Positions 1-6,969 are shown, numbered from the stretch's first letter. The stretch: DNA of 19,702 bases from Holophagaceae bacterium (GCA_025355915.1 JANXYT010000090.1:1-19702), one strand, 5' to 3'. Notes: generated by a model not told the origin, from the letters alone. Program-made: numbers and translations.

Positions 1-1217
1 CAGATGAGATCGGTGCGGTTCGTTTCCTTCAGCCATTCACGGATGAAGGCCTCCACCTCGCGGCCGCCGGTGCCGTTGCCGATGGCGATGGCTTCGATGG
101 GATTCCCGGTGCACAGCTTCTCCAGCAGGGCCCGGCTGCCCTCCAGATCGCGCTTGGGTTCCAGGGGATAGATGACGTCGTTCTGCACCAGCTGACCCAG
201 GCGGTTGATGACCACGAGCTTGCAGCCCGTGCGGATGCCAGGGTCCACGCCCAGGGTGCAGCGCTGGCCCGCGGGGGGCGCCAGCAGCAGGTGGTCCAGG
301 TTGGTCTGGAACACCTTGATGGCTTCGGCGTCGGCCTTCTTCTTGGCCTCGTAGCGAACCTCGGATTCGATGGTGGGCGCCAGCAGACGGTCGAAGGCAT
401 CGCCCGCCACGTCGTGAAGGAACCGGCGGTACCCACTCCCCGGGTTCACCTGAACCTTGGACACCAGCTGGGTGACGAAGGTCTCGCGATCCACCAACAG
501 CTTCACGGAGAGGATATTCTCCTTCTCGCCCCGCCGCAGGGCCAGCAGGCGGTGGCTGGGGATCTTGCGGATGGCCTCGGAGAAATCGAAGTAGGGCTTG
601 AACCGCAGGGCCGCCTGATCGGCCTTGCGCTCCTCCCGGATCTCGGATTTCAGGACGCCATGCTCATGGAATTCGAGGCGCAGCCAGGCGCGGACGGCGG
701 CATCCTCCGTCAGGCGCTCGGCCAGGATGTGGCCCGCGCCCTCCATGCATTCGGAAGGCGACCGCAGACCGTCCTCATCCTTGATGAAGGGCTCCGAGAT
801 AAGGAAAGGATCGGCACCGCTGTCATCGGCCAGCAGGGAATCCAGCAGAGGTTCCAGACCCCGCTCCCGCGCCACCGTAGCCTTGGTGCGCTTCTTCGGT
901 TTGAAGGGAAGGTAGAGATCCTCGAGTTCCGCCTTTACCCAGGTGGTCTCGATCTTGGCCTTCAGCTCCGGCGGGAGCTTGCCCTGTTCGTCGATGGATT
1001 TCAGCACGGTCTTGCGGCGGTCCAGCAAGTCCTTGTAGTAGGCGTAGCGGTCCTCCACGGCCCGGATGGCCACCTCATCGAGGGAACCGGTCGCTTCCTT
1101 GCGGTAGCGGGCGATGAAGGGCAGCGTATTGCCCTCCTCCAACAGCGCCACGATGGCGGCCACGCCCGCGCGGGGGAGTTTGAGTTCCTTGGCCATGAAG
1201 TCGAGCACCTGATCCAC
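1..1217 (-). CDS. tex: Tex family RNA-binding transcription accessory protein, N-terminal part (runs off the left edge)
   Basis: This is the first 405 codons of a Tex/YhgF protein, a nucleic-acid-binding factor of the cytoplasm linked to transcription. The family is usually about 720-780 residues, so roughly the C-terminal half, including the helix-hairpin-helix and S1 RNA-binding domains, lies outside the window. Recognisable parts are the N-terminal helical region with PFIARYRKEATG at about residues 33-44, and the YqgF/RNase H-like fold beginning near residue 320 with LGVDPGIRTGCKLVV. I chose the GTG at 1217 as start because it gives the usual family N-terminus (MDQVLDFMAKEL) and sits 5 nt after AAGGAG; the ATG at 1196 lacks this. 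The gene lies 86 bp downstream of the CobW-like gene on the same strand, with a strong hairpin between them. Identity is confident; the precise cellular role of Tex is loosely defined even in model bacteria. Confidence 0.95.
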   Translation of the reverse strand, partial: MDQVLDFMAKELKLPRAGVAAIVALLEEGNTLPFIARYRKEATGSLDEVAIRAVEDRYAYYKDLLDRRKTVLKSIDEQGKLPPELKAKIETTWVKAELEDLYLPFKPKKRTKATVARERGLEPLLDSLLADDSGADPFLISEPFIKDEDGLRSPSECMEGAGHILAERLTEDAAVRAWLRLEFHEHGVLKSEIREERKADQAALRFKPYFDFSEAIRKIPSHRLLALRRGEKENILSVKLLVDRETFVTQLVSKVQVNPGSGYRRFLHDVAGDAFDRLLAPTIESEVRYEAKKKADAEAIKVFQTNLDHLLLAPPAGQRCTLGVDPGIRTGCKLVVINRLGQLVQNDVIYPLEPKRDLEGSRALLEKLCTGNPIEAIAIGNGTGGREVEAFIREWLKETNRTDLI

Positions 1218-1269
1218 ACCTGCTCCTTGCGATCCCGAATATCGGGGAAAAGGGATGATACCAAGCCGG

Positions 1270-1304
1270 GCGCAGATCTGGCTCCTGCCGAACCAGATCT
1301 GCGC
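1270..1304 (-). terminator. Perfect 12-bp stem-loop just after the cobW-like stop codon
   Basis: The arms GCGCAGATCTGG (1270-1281) and CCAGATCTGCGC (1293-1304) are exact reverse complements with an 11-nt loop. The right arm touches the stop codon of the CobW-like gene (1304-1306). No T-run follows on either strand, so it is not a textbook intrinsic terminator. It may attenuate or process the transcript between the CobW-like gene and tex, or protect the upstream mRNA's 3' end. Confidence 0.5.
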
Positions 1305-2314
1305 TAGAGAATGACTTTGTGGCGTTGGCCTTCGGGAGGTCGTTCGAGGGCGCGCAAGGCTTTCTTCCAATGGGCAGCATCAAGGCCCGTGCCGATGACG
1401 ACCGCGGCACAGACTGCCGCAGAGCCATCCGAGAGCAAGGGCAGCGGCGAGATCTCCAGCCGGCCATCCGCCAGCTGGAAGGCCCAGCGGTCACTGCCAT
1501 CCTGGCGCAGGGCCCAGCCGGCGAACGCGCAGACGCCTTTTGCGCGCAGCAATTCACCTTGAGCCGGCGGGGCGAGGAGGAGGGCCTCCAGGGCCGCGGG
1601 ATCCAACGGATGGTCCCAGTGCAGCGTCAGGGCGCGTGCTTCGGCGAAGCTGAGGCCGTCACTGGGGGCCCAGCCTTCCGGCAGCGGCTGGACGTCCCCC
1701 AGCCAGGGATCGGGGCTGCCCTCGGGGGCCACGCCATGCCGCGTATGCACCAGTGGGATTTGGGGGAAGGCGGTATGCAGTTCGCTCTCCCAGGCGACAG
1801 CCGCGGAGGGGTCGAGATCTGCCTTGCTGAGGTGGATGAGGCTGGCCAGCGCCGCCTGGCGATGGAGCAGGGGCCTGGTTCGGACCTGATCCACGGGGGC
1901 GAGACAGGAGATCACGGTGAGCAGGCCCGCCAGCCGCAGGCGACCCTCCAACGCCGGTTCCTGCTCAAGGTCGAGGAGATCCGTGGGATCGGCGAGGCCC
2001 GTGGTTTCCAACACCACGCGCTCGGGGCGCTGGCCTTCGGCCTGGTCGCACCAGCCCTTCAGGGTGGCGATCACATCGTTCCGCAGGCTGCAACAGACGC
2101 AGCCGTTCACCAGGTTCTCCACCCCCACCAGCTCGGGCCGCTCCGCGTCCACCAGGGTGCCATCCACGCTGATGGCGCCGAACTCGTTGATGAGCACCGC
2201 CACCCGGCGGCCGGCGGCCACTTCGGTCTTCAGGAGACGGTTCACGGCGGTGGTCTTACCGGCGCCGAGGGGGCCGGTCACGATGAGGATCTCCAGGGGG
2301 GCGCGAAAGTCCAT
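1304..2314 (-). CDS. CobW/COG0523 family GTPase, putative metallochaperone
   Basis: This 336-residue cytoplasmic protein is a G3E-class P-loop GTPase of the CobW/YjiA/ZNG group, whose members deliver metal ions (Zn, Co, Ni, Fe) to client enzymes. Visible motifs are Walker A GPLGAGKT (14-21), INEFGAISVD (42-51), the CxCC metal-binding motif in GCVCCS (71-76), the ETTGLADP segment (103-110) and a SKAD guanine-recognition motif (163-166). A CobW C-terminal domain fills about 220-330. The ATG at 2314 is the only good in-frame start; a GAGGAG lies too far upstream (18 nt) to be a normal ribosome site, so initiation may be weak. No cobalamin gene or obvious metalloenzyme client is adjacent, so the metal and client are unknown. 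It is divergent from waaA (45 bp apart) and upstream of tex. Confidence 0.9.
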   Translation of the reverse strand: MDFRAPLEILIVTGPLGAGKTTAVNRLLKTEVAAGRRVAVLINEFGAISVDGTLVDAERPELVGVENLVNGCVCCSLRNDVIATLKGWCDQAEGQRPERVVLETTGLADPTDLLDLEQEPALEGRLRLAGLLTVISCLAPVDQVRTRPLLHRQAALASLIHLSKADLDPSAAVAWESELHTAFPQIPLVHTRHGVAPEGSPDPWLGDVQPLPEGWAPSDGLSFAEARALTLHWDHPLDPAALEALLLAPPAQGELLRAKGVCAFAGWALRQDGSDRWAFQLADGRLEISPLPLLSDGSAAVCAAVVIGTGLDAAHWKKALRALERPPEGQRHKVIL

Positions 2315-2359
2315 CCATCCATGATGCAGCCGCTCCTCGATTCATGAGAGCGTGGATTC

Positions 2360-3607
2360 GTGGATACCCTCGATCTCAGCTATCGTCTGGCCGTTTCCCT
2401 GGCCGGGGCTGCGGCCCGAGCCTGTGCCCGGGGGGTGCCGGAATCCTGGCGGGTGCGGGTGGAGGCGGAGGCACCAGACCTTCCCGCGGGGCATTGGATC
2501 TGGCTGCATGCGGTGAGCATGGGCGAGCTGTTGCTGGCGGACGGGCTGGTGGAGCGCCTGCGCGAGACCGGTCATCGCGTCCACGTGAGCACCGGCACCC
2601 TTGCGGGACTCGACCTGCTGGCTCGGCGGCTCCCGCACTGGGATGGAGGCACGGGACGAATCACCGGCGGCGCCTTTCCCCTGGATGACCCCAGGGGTTT
2701 GGAGCCCTTTTTTCGCCATCAGCCCGGAGCGTTTCTCGCGCTGGAAACGGAACTCTGGCCGGGCCTGCTGGAAGCGCTCGAGTCCCGGGGCATTCCACGC
2801 CTCGTCGTGAATGGGCGGTTGACGGAGAAGACCCTCCAGCGCGGAGGACCCTGGTTGCGCCGTGCGGCCTCGCGGCTCACGCAGGTGGCCGCCCGGGACG
2901 AGGCCAGCGCCGAGGCCTTCCGCCGCCTGGGGGCCCCGGAGGTGCACCTGGGCGGCAACCTCAAGGCCGACCTTCCCCCGCCGCGACCGCTGCATGCCGG
3001 TTGGGCTGCGCTTCGGATCGCCTGGGCGGGCTTCCCCGTGCTGGTCGCCGGCAACACCGTGGAGGGTGAGGAGGATCTGGTGCTGGAGGCCTGGCAGGTC
3101 GCGCGGGCCACTGCGCCGGAGTTGCGCCTGATTCTCGCGCCCCGGCAGCCCCGGCGCTTCGATGCCGTGGCCAGAAGGTTTGCGGTGCAGGGGCTCGCCT
3201 TCCGCCGGGCTTCCGAGCCCTGGCCGGACGAGGCCACCTGGCGGGGAACCGATGTCCTGCTGCTCGACACCCTGGGGGAACTGCCATCCGCCTACGCGGA
3301 AGGCACGGTGGCTTTGGTGGCCGGAGGCTGGGCCGCTTCCGGGGGACACAATCCTCTGGAACCCGTCCGGGCGGGCGTTCCCACCCTCATCGGCCCCGGA
3401 TTCTCCAATTTCGAGGACCTGGTTCCGCCGCTGGTGAGGGAGGGACGCCTCGAGGTGGCGGAAGCGGACCGCCTCGGGTTCCGGATTCAGACGGCGCTCA
3501 CGACGGCGCCCCTCAGGCCTGAACCGGGTACCCTGCTACCGGAGTCGCTGACCGGGGCCCTGGACCGAACCTGGGAGCTGATCGCGCCCTATCTCCCGCT
3601 TGGATAG
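2360..3607 (+). CDS. waaA: 3-deoxy-D-manno-octulosonic acid (Kdo) transferase, GT30 family
   Basis: This 415-residue enzyme transfers Kdo from CMP-Kdo to lipid A precursor at the cytoplasmic face of the inner membrane, the first inner-core step of lipopolysaccharide synthesis. Supporting motifs are WLHAVSMGE (48-56, ending in the expected catalytic glutamate), ETELWPG (129-135), a VAGNTVEGEE segment (about 229-238) in place of the common AGSTHEGEE, LLDTLGEL (301-308) and GGHNPLEP (328-335). The length fits the family. The N-terminus has only a weak hydrophobic segment and no strong membrane anchor. GTG at 2360 is the first start after an in-frame stop and has a poor ribosome site (GAGAG). Whether it adds one or more Kdo residues cannot be read from sequence. 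No other LPS gene is present in the window. Confidence 0.93.
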   Translation: MDTLDLSYRLAVSLAGAAARACARGVPESWRVRVEAEAPDLPAGHWIWLHAVSMGELLLADGLVERLRETGHRVHVSTGTLAGLDLLARRLPHWDGGTGRITGGAFPLDDPRGLEPFFRHQPGAFLALETELWPGLLEALESRGIPRLVVNGRLTEKTLQRGGPWLRRAASRLTQVAARDEASAEAFRRLGAPEVHLGGNLKADLPPPRPLHAGWAALRIAWAGFPVLVAGNTVEGEEDLVLEAWQVARATAPELRLILAPRQPRRFDAVARRFAVQGLAFRRASEPWPDEATWRGTDVLLLDTLGELPSAYAEGTVALVAGGWAASGGHNPLEPVRAGVPTLIGPGFSNFEDLVPPLVREGRLEVAEADRLGFRIQTALTTAPLRPEPGTLLPESLTGALDRTWELIAPYLPLG

Positions 3608-3628
3608 ACTTTTTCCCTATGGAGTCCC

Positions 3629-4540
3629 ATGAACCGGCGGAACGTCAACATCCTGCTGATCGACGATGATCCAGAAGTACTGGATATGGTGCATTCGGCA
3701 CTGGCGCACTACGGGATGGAGGTGTACGCCTATCCGGACCCAGCCCAGGCCCTGGACTTGCTGCAGAATCCGTCCGCCCCAGAGTTCGACCTGGTCATCA
3801 CCGACATCAACATGGAAGGTCTCGACGGCTTCGACGTCATCCACAAGGTGAAGACTCTGCAGCCTCACCTTCCTGTGGTGCTGATGACGGGCCAGGCGTC
3901 GGTGGACTACGCCATCCGGGCCATGCGCATGGGGGCGTCGAACCTGTTCATGAAGCCCATCGCCATCCGGGACCTGGTGCAGAGCGTGTTCCACCTGGTG
4001 GACCTGCACCGGGAATTCCGCGTGGCCGACGAGGGGCTGCGGGGCCTGGTGAACGAACGGCGCCATTTCCTCTTCCGGTCCGATGAACTCGATGTGCCCG
4101 GCCTTGTGCGTCACTTGACGGATCGTCTGGTGCCCATGGGGTTCGCGTCCATGAGCAACCTGGACGTCATCGCCATGGCTTTCCACGAGGCCCTGGTGAA
4201 CTCCCTGGAACACGGGAACCTCGAACTGGAATCGAGCCTCAAGGGCGATCTCCTCGCGAAGGAGGACCTCTACCTCAAGTTGCGTGAGGAACGGATGGTG
4301 GATCCTGTCTATGCTGGGCGGCTCATCGAAGTCCGTCTTGCCATGGACACGGAGCGGTTCGACCTGGAGATCAACGATGAGGGAAGGGGCTTCGATGCCA
4401 GCCGGATGTTACCGCTGCCGGGAGATTCCGAGATGGTCCCCCACTGCGGACGCGGCCTGCCCCTCATCCTGCTCGTGATGGACGAGGTCCACTTCAATGA
4501 GAGAGGCAACCAGATCCGGATGGTGCTGCGGAGGAAATAG
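3629..4540 (+). CDS. Response regulator with C-terminal GHKL/RsbW-like ATPase output domain
   Basis: The first ~125 residues form a receiver domain: acidic pocket D12-D14, phospho-acceptor D59 in VITDINMEG, switch T87 and conserved K109 in FMKPI. Residues about 150-303 form an HATPase of the anti-sigma (SpoIIAB/RsbW) type: N-box EALVNSLEHGN (187-197), G1 box INDEGRGFD (248-256) and G2 box GRGLPLI (274-280). There is no histidine phosphorylation domain, so this is not a hybrid kinase. Family knowledge suggests phosphorylation switches a serine-kinase/anti-sigma-like activity, as opposed to the better-known REC-PP2C phosphatase. No sensor kinase, anti-anti-sigma factor or sigma factor lies nearby, so partners are unknown. 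GGAG 4 nt before the ATG supports the start. It follows waaA by 21 bp and may be co-transcribed. Confidence 0.88.
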   Translation: MNRRNVNILLIDDDPEVLDMVHSALAHYGMEVYAYPDPAQALDLLQNPSAPEFDLVITDINMEGLDGFDVIHKVKTLQPHLPVVLMTGQASVDYAIRAMRMGASNLFMKPIAIRDLVQSVFHLVDLHREFRVADEGLRGLVNERRHFLFRSDELDVPGLVRHLTDRLVPMGFASMSNLDVIAMAFHEALVNSLEHGNLELESSLKGDLLAKEDLYLKLREERMVDPVYAGRLIEVRLAMDTERFDLEINDEGRGFDASRMLPLPGDSEMVPHCGRGLPLILLVMDEVHFNERGNQIRMVLRRK

Positions 4541-4630
4541 CTATCAGCTATCAGCTGTCGGCTATCGGCCAAAGAAAACGCCGGGTCGCCCCGGCGCTCA
4601 CTGATAGCTGATGGCTGACAGCTGAGAGCT
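4539..4630. repeat. Two inverted arrays of 7-bp repeats flanking a terminator
   Basis: Starting inside the response-regulator stop codon, the plus strand reads four heptads: AGCTATC, AGCTATC, AGCTGTC, GGCTATC (4539-4566). Starting just after the trxA stop codon, the minus strand reads AGCTCTC, AGCTGTC, AGCCATC, AGCTATC (4630 down to 4603). The arrays point at each other and can pair as an imperfect stem of about 28 bp enclosing the terminator hairpin. Repeats like this are often variable in copy number. Confidence 0.8.
4571..4596 (-). terminator. Intrinsic terminator of the ribBX-CNB-trxA operon
   Basis: A 7-bp perfect GC stem (CGCCGGG 4579-4585 with CCCGGCG 4590-4596, loop 4586-4589) is followed on the minus strand by a T-rich run, TTTTCTTT (4578-4571). 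The orientation fits termination of trxA transcription. It sits in the loop of the heptad arrays. Confidence 0.8.
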
Positions 4631-4631
4631 G

Positions 4632-4952
4632 CTAGAACGCAGCTTCCACAAACGCCTTGAGCTGGGGCTTGGGCTGGCCGCCGATGAGCTTGTTCACGGG
4701 CTTGCCGTCCTTGAAGACGATGAGGGTGGGGATGCTCATGATGCCGAACTGGCCGGCCACTTGGGGGTTCTCATCCACGTTCATCTTCACGAACTTGGCC
4801 TTGCCCTGCATCTCGGCGGCCAGCTCGTCAAGGACGGGGGCGATCATCTTGCATGGGCCGCACCAGGGGGCCCAGAAATCCACGAGGGTGACGCCCTGGG
4901 CGACGGCCTGGGGAAATTCGGCGTCGGTGATGTGGGCAACGAGCTCGGACAT
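4632..4952 (-). CDS. trxA: Thioredoxin
   Basis: This is a 106-residue single-domain thioredoxin, the standard size for a cytoplasmic disulfide reductase that is recharged by thioredoxin reductase. The active site WCGPC is at 30-34, the buried aspartate D25 is present, and the cis-proline is P75 in SIPT. There is no signal peptide. The ATG at 4952 is preceded by AAAGGAG with 5-nt spacing, a strong site, so longer in-frame extensions upstream are not the gene. It is the last gene of the ribBX-CNB-trxA run, starting 17 bp after the CNB stop, and ends at the intrinsic terminator at 4571-4596. The stop codon abuts the inverted heptad array. Confidence is very high. Confidence 0.97.
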   Translation of the reverse strand: MSELVAHITDAEFPQAVAQGVTLVDFWAPWCGPCKMIAPVLDELAAEMQGKAKFVKMNVDENPQVAGQFGIMSIPTLIVFKDGKPVNKLIGGQPKPQLKAFVEAAF

Positions 4953-4969
4953 GGAAACTCCTTTCAAAT

Positions 4970-5464
4970 TCAGGGAATGGGGATGGGGCAGGCCGGATTG
5001 GATCCGCCCCACTGGGCGATGGTGAAGATGCCCATGTAACGCTCGTTGGTTTCCCGCAGCCGCTGGGCAAGCACTTCGCACAGCGCGTAGAGGATCTTCA
5101 GGGCGATCCGATGCTGGGCTTCGATCAGGGACCGGAGTTCCTGGAGCGGGAGGAAGAACAATTCGGTGTCTTCGTTGGCGATGGCGTCGGCGGCTCGAGC
5201 CGCAAAGTCGATCAGCGCCATTTCACCGAAAAAAGCCGGGGGTTCCAGTACCGCCAGAGCCTCTTCGCCGCTGGCGCTCTGTTTGGAGATGCGCACCGAC
5301 CCCTGCACGACTATGAAGAGGCCGTCACCGGCGTCCCCCTCGCGGAAGAGGATCTCTCCCTTCTTGCAGCTGCGCCTTTGACCGATGATGAGAATCTGGG
5401 CACGCTCCGTCTCGTCCAGGTTCCGGAACAGGGGTGACTGGGTGAGAAAGACTGCGTCGATCAA
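4970..5464 (-). CDS. Stand-alone cyclic nucleotide-binding (CNB/Crp fold) protein
   Basis: This 164-residue protein consists of one CNB domain (about 5-120): FLTQSPLFRNL start, KKGEILFREGDAGDGLFIVVQGSVRIS beta-roll, and a phosphate-binding cassette FGEMALIDFAARAADAIA (79-96) that keeps the glutamate (E81) and arginine (R90) typical of cNMP binders. A C-terminal helix follows, then a short Pro-rich tail. There is no winged-helix DNA-binding domain, so it is not a Crp-type transcription factor. It may sense a cyclic nucleotide and act through protein contact; the ligand is unknown. I chose TTG at 5464 because it gives the normal family N-terminus and lies 6 nt after AGGA. This start lies 140 bp inside the ribBX reading frame, an unusually long overlap. 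trxA follows after 17 bp. Confidence 0.85.
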   Translation of the reverse strand: MIDAVFLTQSPLFRNLDETERAQILIIGQRRSCKKGEILFREGDAGDGLFIVVQGSVRISKQSASGEEALAVLEPPAFFGEMALIDFAARAADAIANEDTELFFLPLQELRSLIEAQHRIALKILYALCEVLAQRLRETNERYMGIFTIAQWGGSNPACPIPIP

Positions 5465-6581
5465 TGCTGTTCCTGGAGGGGTGGGCCGCGGGAGGTTCCA
5501 AAGGCACATGGGCGCAAAGGTCAAGGCCGAAGCCACGGAGCCCAATGTACTTGGTTTCGTGCCTGCTGAGGAGGCGCATTTTGCCAATGCCGAGTTGGCG
5601 AAGGATCTGGGCGCCCACGCCGAAATCCCGGTCGCTCATGGTTTGCGGTGCAATCGGGCCTTCATCCGCCACGCCGGGGGTATGAGCGTGCCGGCGCAGA
5701 TACACCAAGGCTCCTCGCCCCTCCTTCGCGAGCACCGCCATGGCCTTCTGGAAGAGACCGGTCTCGAAGCCATGCAGGTCGTCGGGGAGGGTTTCCACAT
5801 GAACTCGGACCAGCGGCGGCTCACCGCCCGCGGCCAGATCGCCCAGCACGAAGGCCAGGTGGCTGCCACCATCCAGCAGGCTCTCAAACCGGTGCACCTT
5901 GAGTTGGCCCCAGGTGCTGGCCATGGTGCGTACTTCCAGGGGCTTCACCAGGGGTTCCTGGCGGAGGCGGTAGGCCACGAGATCCGCCACAGTCACCAGC
6001 GGCAGGCCGTGCTGGCGGCAGAACGGCACCAGGTCAGGCACTCGGGCCATGGTGCCGTCATCCTTCATGATCTCGCAGATGACACCGCTGGGGTGGAGGC
6101 CCGCCAGGCGCGCCAGATCCACGCTGGCTTCGGTCTGGCCCGTGCGGGTGAGCACCCCTCCGGGCCGGGCCCGCAGGGGGAACACGTGGCCTGGCTTCAC
6201 GAAGTGCTGGGGCTTGGCGTCGGGAGCTATGAGCGCCTGGATGGTCCGGGAACGGTCGTGGGCGCTGATGCCGGTGGTGGTGCCCTCCCGGGCTTCGACG
6301 GACACGCAAAAGGCCGTTTCAAAGGGGCTGGTGTTATCCCGGACCATGAGGGGGATCTGGAGCCTGTCGAGCACCGGGCCTTCCATGGCCGCGCAGATCA
6401 GGCCCCGGCCATGGGTGGCCATGAAGGCGATGGCCTCAGGGGTCACGTGCTCGGCGGCCAGGGTGAGGTCGCCCTCGTTCTCCCGGTCCTCATCGTCCAC
6501 CACCACGACCATGCGGCCCTGCCGGATTGTTTCGATGGCTTCCTCAATGGAGGCGAAGGGGGAGTCGGTGCGGGTGCTCAT
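5325..6581 (-). CDS. ribBX: RibBX-type 3,4-dihydroxy-2-butanone-4-phosphate synthase with degenerate GTP cyclohydrolase II domain
   Basis: Residues 1-205 are a complete DHBP synthase, which converts ribulose 5-phosphate to the four-carbon precursor of riboflavin plus formate. It has the acidic metal site DDEDRENEGD (29-38), GRGLICAAM (58-66) and the TTTGISAHDR segment (101-110). Residues about 215-362 align with GTP cyclohydrolase II but the zinc cysteines are gone: the SEC...RCDC pattern of active RibA is replaced by HVETLPDDLHGFETGLF. This is the known RibBX arrangement, in which only the RibB activity is expected, so a separate RibA should exist elsewhere. The last ~55 residues (364-418) resemble nothing in the family and are read in a different frame over the CNB gene. 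The ATG at 6581 has only a weak GGGG site. I found no FMN riboswitch upstream. Confidence 0.9.
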   Translation of the reverse strand: MSTRTDSPFASIEEAIETIRQGRMVVVVDDEDRENEGDLTLAAEHVTPEAIAFMATHGRGLICAAMEGPVLDRLQIPLMVRDNTSPFETAFCVSVEAREGTTTGISAHDRSRTIQALIAPDAKPQHFVKPGHVFPLRARPGGVLTRTGQTEASVDLARLAGLHPSGVICEIMKDDGTMARVPDLVPFCRQHGLPLVTVADLVAYRLRQEPLVKPLEVRTMASTWGQLKVHRFESLLDGGSHLAFVLGDLAAGGEPPLVRVHVETLPDDLHGFETGLFQKAMAVLAKEGRGALVYLRRHAHTPGVADEGPIAPQTMSDRDFGVGAQILRQLGIGKMRLLSRHETKYIGLRGFGLDLCAHVPLEPPAAHPSRNSIDRRSLSHPVTPVPEPGRDGACPDSHHRSKAQLQEGRDPLPRGGRR

Positions 6582-6618
6582 AGAACCCCAGCATCGCTCA
6601 GGAGACCCTCCGGGGGAA

Positions 6619-6888
6619 GGAGCTTGTCGCACAACCCCCTGGGGTCGCGACAGCGGCCAACCCCGTGAATCAGCAAGGCAGCGTGCGAAGGGCGATGCGG
6701 GACATCGTTCGAGCGCGCTAACGAAGCTGGGCGCGGGGTTGGCCGCTGTCCCGAAGGGCCGGGGCGGCGGCCGTCGCCTGGCGTCGTCGGTCTCCCTCGG
6801 CATGGAACCACCATGCCTGCGGTCGCCCTCCTTGCCATGCTCGGCCGACGCTCCCAGCGCGACCCCAGCGGGTTGTGCGACAAGCTCC
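6619..6888. repeat. 270-bp nested palindromic intergenic element
   Basis: This fills most of the 388-bp gap between ribBX and the DUF4388 gene. The outer arms, 6619-6649 and 6858-6888, are 31 bp and reverse complementary with one mismatch. A second perfect 17-bp inverted repeat joins 6649-6665 with 6734-6750 and begins exactly where the left outer arm ends. Smaller hairpins lie inside: 6686-6711 (CGAA, bulge, CGATG stem) and 6799-6817 (GGCATGG/CCATGCC, 5-nt loop). No convincing coding sequence is present; open frames here are by-products of high GC. The dinucleotide AA flanks both outer ends. It could be a non-autonomous mobile element, a dispersed repeat or a structured RNA. Between it and the next gene (6889-6969) I see only a 10-bp palindrome GGAGTACTCC (6911-6920). 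Confidence 0.75.
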
Positions 6889-6969
6889 AACGGGCGCACT
6901 CCGCGGTAAGGGAGTACTCCATGGTAAGGTTGGGCATCTTATTCATCCTTCCCGAGAGAGGAACAGCCC

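Noticed and set aside
291..2347. Long plus-strand frames opposite tex and the CobW-like gene
   Set aside because: Composition matches antisense shadows, and the minus-strand products carry complete family motifs.
4953..5081. Longer thioredoxin start that would add 43 residues
   Set aside because: It overlaps the CNB gene in another frame, and the ATG at 4952 has an ideal ribosome site and gives the standard thioredoxin length.
6582..6899. Upstream extension of the ribBX frame to about 524 residues
   Set aside because: The added 106 residues are low-complexity translation of the palindromic element; the conserved DHBP synthase N-terminus begins right after the ATG at 6581.
6582..6969. FMN riboswitch upstream of ribBX
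   Set aside because: I looked for the conserved RFN segments on the minus strand and saw none; the region is instead the nested palindrome.
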